Below the pieces are notes generated by a model, which did no database searches, was not told where the DNA came from, and was given only the letters and a program-made list of their open reading frames with translations. The position numbers were made by a program, and so were the translations under genes. Source: Ruminococcus sp. (GTDB lineage Bacteria > Bacillota > Clostridia > Oscillospirales > Acutalibacteraceae). Taken from it: DNA of 6,060 bases. Below are positions 1-4,951 of this stretch, in pieces; within the stretch, counting starts at the first letter, position 1, and each line of letters opens with the position of its first letter. The stretch is taken from positions 1-6,060 of the forward strand of contig JAMPAE010000098.1 of the NCBI GenBank assembly GCA_023667385.1, written 5' to 3'.

Positions 1-1004
1 TGCTGCGGTATGTCGGTTGCGGCGGCATCAATCAGCTCAGTAATCATGCCGAAAAACTTATCTGAAAGATGCTGCCTGACGGTTTTGTTGCCAATGTCGA
101 AATCAGGCTTTTCAGTGATTTCCATTGCTTTGACGTCAACCATGTCGTTTGCCGGATCAATGCAGAGTTTTCTGTATGTACCGGGGAAGCCGACAGGAGC
201 TGCGGTTGTGATGTCATAAAAAATGTTGCCGTTTGGTGAATAGCAATAGGAGATGTCCTGAATGTGTGTGTGTCCGGTGAGCACAAACGGAATGCCCATG
301 TCTGCAAACTGATTACGGCGTCTTTCATGGTCTCCCATCATGTTGCCGCCGGCAATGATTTTGTAAAAAGGTGAGGGAGAAATCATTGGGTGGTGGGTCA
401 TGACAACAATGAACTGATTGTTTTTCTTTGCATCCTCCACCTGTTCGGTGATCCATTCAAAGCAATCCTCACTGAATCCGCTTGCCCCCTCGTTGTTTTT
501 GTCGTCATTGAGTGCAAAAAGTCTGTAGCCGTCTGCAAGCTGAAGAACATAGGACATACTGCTTTTGTGAACGGAAATAGCTTCGTTTGGCCCAAATTCA
601 TAATACATATCCCAAAGTGCTTCACGTGGTGCAGTTTCAATTTTAACAGAGCCGTTTTCGGTGTAGCTGTCGGTTTGATTGTTGTCACGATAGTCATGTG
701 TTGCAGTGATGACATAAACACGCTTGCCGTTTTGCTTGAGCCTGCGAAGAAGTGCAATTACGCCTTCATGGCTTGCGGGCTCGGCATTGCTTGTGACATC
801 GCCTGAAACCAGCACAATGTCTGAGCTTTTGTCCTTTTCCAGTTGACGGGCAAGCGCATCAAGAATCTCCTCACAGTTTTTGAGATCGCATTGGCTTTTG
901 CTGTTAGCTTTTTCAAAATCGGGTCCGCTGATTCCAACAGATTTTGCGTAGTAATGCAAATCAGAAATAACATCAATTGTCAGCGGTGAATGGTTTTCAT
1001 ACAT
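1..1004 (-). CDS. Calcineurin-like metallophosphoesterase (partial, C-terminus off window)
   Basis: The reading frame is open from an ATG at 1004 to the left edge, giving 334 codons and no stop. A consensus AAGGAGG lies 9 nt upstream of this ATG and fixes the start. Metallophosphoesterase motifs appear in order: ISDLH (D15, H17), VSGD (D69), ITATHDY (H103, D104), MTHHPM (H204/H205) and TGHTH (H245, H247). These are the expected dinuclear-metal ligands of calcineurin-type phosphoesterases, which hydrolyse phosphomono- or diesters. There is no signal peptide, so the enzyme is probably cytoplasmic. The GNHD motif reads ATHD, so the usual metal-bridging Asn is Thr102. From memory, clostridial relatives share this form, which would make it a subfamily trait rather than decay. 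It follows the GH63-like glycosidase gene by 62 bp on the same strand and is probably its operon partner. The family assignment is firm; the substrate is unknown. Confidence 0.9.
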   Translation of the reverse strand, partial: MYENHSPLTIDVISDLHYYAKSVGISGPDFEKANSKSQCDLKNCEEILDALARQLEKDKSSDIVLVSGDVTSNAEPASHEGVIALLRRLKQNGKRVYVITATHDYRDNNQTDSYTENGSVKIETAPREALWDMYYEFGPNEAISVHKSSMSYVLQLADGYRLFALNDDKNNEGASGFSEDCFEWITEQVEDAKKNNQFIVVMTHHPMISPSPFYKIIAGGNMMGDHERRRNQFADMGIPFVLTGHTHIQDISYCYSPNGNIFYDITTAAPVGFPGTYRKLCIDPANDMVDVKAMEITEKPDFDIGNKTVRQHLSDKFFGMITELIDAAATDIPQ

Positions 1005-1028
1005 TTTATATTTCCTCCTTTTTGAATT

Positions 1029-1060
1029 GCTGCTTCACACAAGGCAGCTATATGGGCTGC
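1029..1060. repeat. Alternating GCTGC / GCAGC / GCTGC inverted repeats in the operon gap
   Basis: In the 62-bp gap between the two leftward genes, GCTGC (1029-1033), GCAGC (1044-1048) and GCTGC (1056-1060) alternate. The middle copy can therefore pair with either flank, giving two mutually exclusive 5-bp hairpins with loops of 10 and 7 nt. The distal arm ends 8 nt before the SD of the phosphoesterase gene. There is no T-run in the leftward direction, so it is not an intrinsic terminator. The stems are short and the arrangement could be chance. Confidence 0.35.
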
Positions 1061-1066
1061 ATTTGC

Positions 1067-3832
1067 TTATTCGCTTTTACTTATCACTTTAAGGGTGTGT
1101 TTGCCTTTGTCAACAGATATTTTAATCTCTGCCAGACCTTTCACCCTCTCGTTGATTTCAATCGGTTCGCCGTCGAGGGTGGCAGTATAGCTTGCTTTAT
1201 CATTCATAACAGCCAGCATGGTGAAGCTGTTGCTGTTGCCGTAATAGGTGAACTCGGCAGTCAGGTTAGTATTGTCGCTGTTGAAGTCGATTTTGTCAAG
1301 ATAGGTGTCGAAGCCGACGTTGACTGTGCCGGGTGCGTAATATGCCTTTGTCCAAAGATTGATTGGTGCTGAAAGTCCGCCGAAATTGTGGAACCAGCCG
1401 CCGCAGCCTGTGATGACATTGACCATTTCAAAGGTGTAATAAGTGCTTTCAACCTCACGCTTCCAAATGTCGATGGCACGCTTGGCAATTTCAAAGGCGA
1501 AATCGCTTTCGCCGCAATCAAGCATCGCTTTCCAGATGAACCACTGATGCGGGAACCAAATGTTGCCGTTCCAATATCCATTGACCTTAAAGTAGCCGGC
1601 AGTTTTGTCAACTGCGCTGATGCCGAACGGTGAGAACATCTCATTTTCGTTTTTGAGATGGGCAAGAATGGCACTTTTCTGCTTTTCGTTGCACGCACCT
1701 GCAATGATCGGATAGATACCGTCAAGACCTTTGTTGACATTTTCACCGCTTTCAGTTGTGAAGCGTTTTGTCGGCTCATAGTTTTCGTCATGGAGAACAT
1801 AGCTGAAATAGCCGCTTTCCTCATCCCATGAGTATTTATCAAGCGCCGCCGTTAATCGATTGATGTCGGCTTCATATTCGGCGATGTCTGCCGTTTTTCC
1901 GGCTTTGTCTGCAATGATTGCAAGCAGCTTTGCAAAGCGGATGACCTGTGATGTGCTGATGACAGGTGCCGCAGTGTCACGCAGTTCATTTTTCATCATT
2001 GCAACTTGGGCAGGATAGTCATCCATGCCGCTGGTGGAATAGAAATAATCATAGGTTGTGAGCAAGCCGCTTTTGAATTTTGCTGTTGTTGAGTTTCTGA
2101 TTTTGCCGCAGAGGAAAAGGTAATAGAGCCTTGCACGTGAATAAAATTCAAGGTACTTTTCTTTGCTGTTGTTCTTTTGCAGCATCTCAAAAAGCTGATA
2201 GATCTGCACGGGAACGGGTGAGCCATGATGCAAAAATGCATAGTCGGGGTTGCTCTCATCCGAAAGATAGCAATCAAGAATGTATTCAGCAAACCTCGGC
2301 GCATATTCATTCATGCCGAGCCCGATGAAACCCGAATCCCATGTGTAAAGGCAGTCCCAGCGCTTGCCCGGGGTGTGATGCAAAATGTAGTCGCCGTGCT
2401 TATAGATTGGATACACAACGTTTGTCATGACCGTTGCGGCAAGGATTTGATTTGAAAGTGCATATTTTTCGCCCTCACTGTTGAGGCTGATTTTGATGGC
2501 TGTTTCTTTTGCGGCTGCGTATAAGGCTTCATATTCCGCTTCGGTTTTGTAGCCGCATTTTTCACTTGAAATGACAGCATATCTGACCTGACGGCTGTGC
2601 GGCTGCAAGAAAATTGTGTGGCTGATTTCGTTGTGGAAAAAGCCGTTGTCTGAATGCTTCCTGTTAAATGCACCGGTGAAGCTTTCGGTGAGGTCGTCAA
2701 ACGTTTCGTCGGCGTTTGAAAGCCTTGCAGTCATGCAGTCCTCAAGCGAGCCTGTTTCAATTTTGCGGAAACGTGTGTTATCATCAAAAACACGAAGATA
2801 AAATTTGTCGCCGATTTTGTCATAGCTGAGCTTTGTCAGGTATCCGCCGTCAGTGCACTGCTCAGTTTCAATTTGCGGAACAAAGTTGACGTTTTCACGT
2901 TCAATCTTGATTTGGCTCACATCTTCCTTTTCGCAAATTGCGAAGAAATCAAATTCCGCAGCACCTGTTCCGAGAGAGGTGAGCTTAAACGAAAATTCAC
3001 CTTTTTCAAGCTTACCGAGAGGTACTGTCACAAGATGAAGCTCGTCGCACGGCGGCAGTTCAATGGTTTTGCCGCAGATTTCAAAGGTTGCAGCGTTTTC
3101 TGAGTTGATATAGGTCACTCCGACCATTTTACCCTGAACATACTTGATGTCACTTGTGCGGTAGCGGATGACAAGGCAGGCATCACTGTAAGCGCAGCCT
3201 ATGTTAATATTATAAGAAACGCTGTCGCCTTTTTCACCGCCGAAAGGCTTGAGCACACGGTGCGGCATATGCCATTTTTCGGCTCTGTCGCCAAGTCCTT
3301 TGCCAAACGTGAAGCGATTATCAAGAAATTCGCCTTTTTTTCTGCCATCGGCGTTTTGTTCATCCCACGGACGTCTGATTAAATATGTATAATCGGCATA
3401 ATCCGTCGCCTTAAAGATGTCACATTTTTTGGGAAAGCTTGGTTTGACAAACGAATCAAACGGAAACTCAATTGAAGCGAAGTAATTCACAACGCAGTTT
3501 TTGATGATGTCAGTATTGTTGAAAAACTCAGTTCGAACAAGGGTGCTGCCTTCGCTCAGGCGGGTATAGGAAACATCGGCATAGACCGCATCACGGCATT
3601 CAAGGTCATGCCTGAATGAGTAAAAGCCATAGTCATTTGATGAAAGCCACGGGTGATAGTTGGATGGCAATGTGACATTTGGCACTCGAATATCAAAAGC
3701 GGAAATTGCCGGAGCAACCGAAAAGTCAAACCTTGAGCCTGCAACGTCAGGGTGTTCGGTCACTTTGGAAATTCCTGCATATTTTTTGCTGTAGGGACCC
3801 CATGCAGGGAAAAAATCAAACATTTTTTTCAT
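1067..3832 (-). CDS. Cytoplasmic GH63-like (clan GH-G) glycoside hydrolase, 921 aa
   Basis: This is a large glycosidase with a probable N-terminal beta-sandwich region (about 1-440), an (alpha/alpha)6-barrel catalytic region (about 450-835) and a small C-terminal beta domain (about 842-921). Motifs resembling GH63 and mannosylglycerate-hydrolase-like enzymes are KRWDCLYTWDSGF (489-502), SGMDDYP (601-607), YWNGNIW (753-759) and FEMVNVITGCGG (801-812). By family analogy, D499 (or D493/D605) would be the general acid and E802 the general base; this is inference. Clan GH-G enzymes are inverting exo-glycosidases that release alpha-linked glucose or mannose derivatives. There is no signal peptide, so the substrate is probably imported or made inside the cell. 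The usual YWRGPIW is altered to YWNGNIW. The start at 3832 has an AGAGG-type SD about 7 nt upstream; the alternative Met4 would be spaced too far. It is the first gene of a probable operon with the phosphoesterase. Generic annotation might say amylo-alpha-1,6-glucosidase or GH63; the substrate cannot be read from sequence. Confidence 0.85.
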   Translation of the reverse strand: MKKMFDFFPAWGPYSKKYAGISKVTEHPDVAGSRFDFSVAPAISAFDIRVPNVTLPSNYHPWLSSNDYGFYSFRHDLECRDAVYADVSYTRLSEGSTLVRTEFFNNTDIIKNCVVNYFASIEFPFDSFVKPSFPKKCDIFKATDYADYTYLIRRPWDEQNADGRKKGEFLDNRFTFGKGLGDRAEKWHMPHRVLKPFGGEKGDSVSYNINIGCAYSDACLVIRYRTSDIKYVQGKMVGVTYINSENAATFEICGKTIELPPCDELHLVTVPLGKLEKGEFSFKLTSLGTGAAEFDFFAICEKEDVSQIKIERENVNFVPQIETEQCTDGGYLTKLSYDKIGDKFYLRVFDDNTRFRKIETGSLEDCMTARLSNADETFDDLTESFTGAFNRKHSDNGFFHNEISHTIFLQPHSRQVRYAVISSEKCGYKTEAEYEALYAAAKETAIKISLNSEGEKYALSNQILAATVMTNVVYPIYKHGDYILHHTPGKRWDCLYTWDSGFIGLGMNEYAPRFAEYILDCYLSDESNPDYAFLHHGSPVPVQIYQLFEMLQKNNSKEKYLEFYSRARLYYLFLCGKIRNSTTAKFKSGLLTTYDYFYSTSGMDDYPAQVAMMKNELRDTAAPVISTSQVIRFAKLLAIIADKAGKTADIAEYEADINRLTAALDKYSWDEESGYFSYVLHDENYEPTKRFTTESGENVNKGLDGIYPIIAGACNEKQKSAILAHLKNENEMFSPFGISAVDKTAGYFKVNGYWNGNIWFPHQWFIWKAMLDCGESDFAFEIAKRAIDIWKREVESTYYTFEMVNVITGCGGWFHNFGGLSAPINLWTKAYYAPGTVNVGFDTYLDKIDFNSDNTNLTAEFTYYGNSNSFTMLAVMNDKASYTATLDGEPIEINERVKGLAEIKISVDKGKHTLKVISKSE

Positions 3833-3842
3833 AGCGCACCTC

Positions 3843-3872
3843 TTTATATATTTATAGAAAGGAGTTTGTCAA
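3843..3872 (-). promoter_or_regulatory. Alternative promoter with perfect -35, close to the start codon
   Basis: Read on the minus strand, a perfect TTGACA (3872-3867) is followed after 18 bp by TATAAA (3848-3843). The predicted start, near 3836, would lie only a few bases before the glycosidase ATG and downstream of its SD, giving an almost leaderless mRNA. This is less convincing functionally than the distal candidate despite better hexamers. Confidence 0.25.
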
Positions 3873-3896
3873 GTTAATCAACAGCTATAATGCAAG

Positions 3897-3925
3897 TGTA
3901 TACAATAATGATTACAAAACAGCAA
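3897..3925 (-). promoter_or_regulatory. Candidate sigma-A promoter for the glycosidase-phosphoesterase operon
   Basis: Read on the minus strand, TTGCTG (3925-3920) is followed after 17 bp by TATACA (3902-3897). Transcription would start near 3890, leaving a leader of roughly 58 nt that includes the SD. The -35 is only a partial consensus match and the region is very A/T-rich, so chance matches are likely. Confidence 0.4.
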
Positions 3926-3969
3926 ATGCAAATTTTTAACAAACTATATAAATTATACAATGAAGCCCC

Positions 3970-3997
3970 GTTTTAGTCAATTAAGTTTTATCAAAAC
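3970..3997. repeat. GTTTTA(G)TCAA direct repeat with a small dyad in the divergent intergenic region
   Basis: GTTTTAGTCAA (3970-3980) and GTTTTATCAAA (3985-3995) start 15 bp apart, and the second copy forms a dyad, GTTTT-ATC-AAAAC (3985-3997). It lies between the promoters of the two divergent transcripts, where an operator could sit. The rest of the 299-bp region 3833-4131 is A/T-rich with no further gene or RNA that I recognise. Operator function is a guess. Confidence 0.25.
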
Positions 3998-4058
3998 CGA
4001 CAGAAAAAATTAAGGAATAATGAAAAAGAATAAATTTAGATAAAGTTTAAAAAAACAC

Positions 4059-4087
4059 TTGCTTTTTTGTTTTCATGGTGTTATAAT
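4059..4087 (+). promoter_or_regulatory. Strong sigma-A promoter of the secreted-protein gene
   Basis: TTGCTT (4059-4064), a 17-bp spacer and a perfect TATAAT (4082-4087), preceded by the extended -10 element TG (4079-4080). An A/T-rich stretch with a run of seven or more A (about 4041-4058) sits just upstream of the -35, where an UP element would be. Transcription should start near 4094, giving a leader of about 38 nt that ends in the SD AAAGGAGG (4114-4121), 10 nt before the ATG. Confidence 0.85.
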
Positions 4088-4131
4088 CGGAGCATAGATA
4101 ATAGCACAATTTTAAAGGAGGCAATTCTATA

Positions 4132-4746
4132 ATGAAAAAAGCATTATCTGTATTTATGGCAATCTTAATGCTCTTTGCAGCATTATCAGTAGGCGCATCT
4201 GCTGCTAACACAGTTCCGGGCTTTATTCAGGGTTCTTCACCATATCATGAAGCTAACCTTGTAAACGCTGATCAGGCAGTTCTCTATTTCGACCTTAACG
4301 GCGGCACAATGAGATACCCTGTTACTGTTTGCACACTCGGCAGCAGCACCTATGCATGGGAAACAGTTGAAAATCTCACCGGTGTTTATTGGATGGTTCC
4401 GAACAACGCTCTTGCCGGTGTTGATCAAACAATGAAAGCAGGCTGGAAAGTTTCTCTTCCGACTGTTGTTGCTCCTGCCGGTTGGCAGTTTGACGGTTGG
4501 TACTGCTATGACACAGGTGACACATATGCAGCTAACGGCACATACAAAATCAAGGCTGAAGACGTTGGACACGCTGTAAGATTCACAGCAGCATACAGCC
4601 CGGCTCCTGTTGAAGACGCAAGTTCAAATGCTATGGGCATCCTTTCAAAGGTTCTCGGCACAATCATCGGCATCTTCCTTTATGAAGGCGACGTTGAAAA
4701 GGGTATCGCTCTTGTTACAAAGATGCTCGGCAGCATTTTCGCATAA
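4132..4746 (+). CDS. Small secreted protein with one InlB-B-like module and a repeated hydrophobic tail, 204 aa
   Basis: Residues 1-24 form a classical Sec signal peptide: KK, a hydrophobic core, and an ASA site with cleavage probably after A24. The mature part contains FDLNGG (53-58), AGWKVSLP (103-110), GWQFDGWY (117-124) and a final FTAAYSP strand (151-157). These match the order of an InlB-B (Flg_new / Listeria-Bacteroides repeat) beta-grasp module, but with a long insert of about 45 residues after the NGG turn. Only two cysteines exist in the mature chain (C67, C125), which could form a disulfide. The C-terminus (166-204) is predicted helical and hydrophobic, with a motif repeated at 170-179 and 194-203. 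There is no LPXTG motif and no transmembrane span followed by positive charges. The gene stands alone between its own promoter and terminator. Such modules usually occur as repeats in large surface adhesins, so a single-module stand-alone protein is unusual. Function is unknown; surface or secreted binding is an inference. Confidence 0.9.
   Translation: MKKALSVFMAILMLFAALSVGASAANTVPGFIQGSSPYHEANLVNADQAVLYFDLNGGTMRYPVTVCTLGSSTYAWETVENLTGVYWMVPNNALAGVDQTMKAGWKVSLPTVVAPAGWQFDGWYCYDTGDTYAANGTYKIKAEDVGHAVRFTAAYSPAPVEDASSNAMGILSKVLGTIIGIFLYEGDVEKGIALVTKMLGSIFA
4639..4740 (+). repeat. Coding repeat: duplicated hydrophobic motif in the secreted protein's tail
   Basis: Protein residues 170-179 (ILSKVLGTII) and 194-203 (LVTKMLGSIF) align without gaps. 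K, L, G and I are identical and the other six positions are conservative, with a 24-residue period and an acidic linker (YEGDVEK, 184-190) between. The DNA shares CTCGGC and flanking codons. It looks like an internal duplication or a two-helix hairpin rather than a single membrane span. Confidence 0.6.
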
Positions 4747-4770
4747 GAGTACATAACTTAAAAGTTATTC

Positions 4771-4802
4771 AAAAGCAGTGGACAAGCTCCACTGCTTTTT
4801 TT
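4771..4802 (+). terminator. Rho-independent terminator after the secreted-protein gene
   Basis: A perfect 8-bp stem, GCAGTGGA / TCCACTGC, is extended to 12 bp by flanking A-T pairs (4771-4782 with 4788-4799). It has a 5-nt loop, CAAGC, and ends in seven T (4796-4802). It begins 25 nt after the stop codon and separates this gene from the downstream ligase. Confidence 0.95.
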
Positions 4803-4848
4803 GCGTTTCAGAAAACAATTTTTAAAGTGTTATTCATTATTTCGACTG

Positions 4849-4868
4849 TTTCTTACAATTTTCTTACA
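4849..4868 (+). promoter_or_regulatory. TTTCTTACA direct repeat with 11-bp period upstream of the ligase promoter
   Basis: TTTCTTACA occurs at 4849-4857 and again at 4860-4868, exactly 11 bp apart, and a weaker third copy (GTAATA, 4874-4879) continues the phase. The repeats end 15 bp before the -35 hexamer. Tandem hexamers one helical turn apart are typical of OmpR/PhoB-class response-regulator sites (Bacillus PhoP boxes are TTMACA-like at about 11 bp). Assignment to any regulator is inference. The remainder of 4803-4848 is A/T-rich with nothing recognised. Confidence 0.4.
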
Positions 4869-4883
4869 TTCTCGTAATATTTA

Positions 4884-4912
4884 TTGACATTGATTTTGGG
4901 TTGATATATAGT
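4884..4912 (+). promoter_or_regulatory. Sigma-A promoter of the DltA-like ligase gene
   Basis: A perfect TTGACA (4884-4889), a 17-bp spacer and TATAGT (4907-4912). Transcription should start near 4919, giving a leader of about 33 nt. With the terminator at 4771-4802 it makes the ligase independent of the upstream gene. Confidence 0.8.
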
Positions 4913-4928
4913 AGTGTCAATAAAAGTT

Positions 4929-4936
4929 AAGGAGGT
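4929..4936 (+). promoter_or_regulatory. Perfect ribosome binding site with unusually long spacing
   Basis: AAGGAGGT is fully complementary to the 16S rRNA tail but lies 15 nt before the ATG at 4952. No in-frame ATG, GTG or TTG is closer, and an in-frame TAA (4949-4951) directly precedes the ATG, so the start cannot move upstream. A small dyad, CTGT-A-ACAG (4940-4948), sits between the SD and the start codon. Confidence 0.7.
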
Positions 4937-4951
4937 TATCTGTAACAGTAA

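Noticed and set aside
977..1372. A plus-strand open frame of 131 codons crossing the operon gap
   Set aside because: It is antisense to two well-supported genes, with no SD before its start and no recognisable protein features.
1261..1842. A 193-codon minus-strand open frame inside the glycosidase gene
   Set aside because: It overlaps the glycosidase in another frame, lacks family features, has low-complexity Ser/Lys/Ala-rich composition, and the glycosidase frame carries the conserved motifs.
3858..3864. AAAGGAG on the plus strand, SD-like
   Set aside because: No start codon follows at a usable distance and no open frame follows; it lies in the A/T-rich intergenic region.
3961..3979. Possible catabolite-responsive (cre) site TGAAGCCCCGTTTTAGTCA upstream of the glycosidase
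   Set aside because: It only loosely fits the cre consensus spacing around the central CG and is not symmetric enough to call.
4094..4131. Riboswitch or structured leader before the secreted-protein gene
   Set aside because: The leader is only about 38 nt, A/T-rich and has no stable stem.
4237..4572. Minus-strand 111-codon frame opposite the secreted-protein gene
   Set aside because: It is a shadow of the plus-strand gene, which has promoter, SD, signal peptide and terminator; the antisense frame has no supporting signals.
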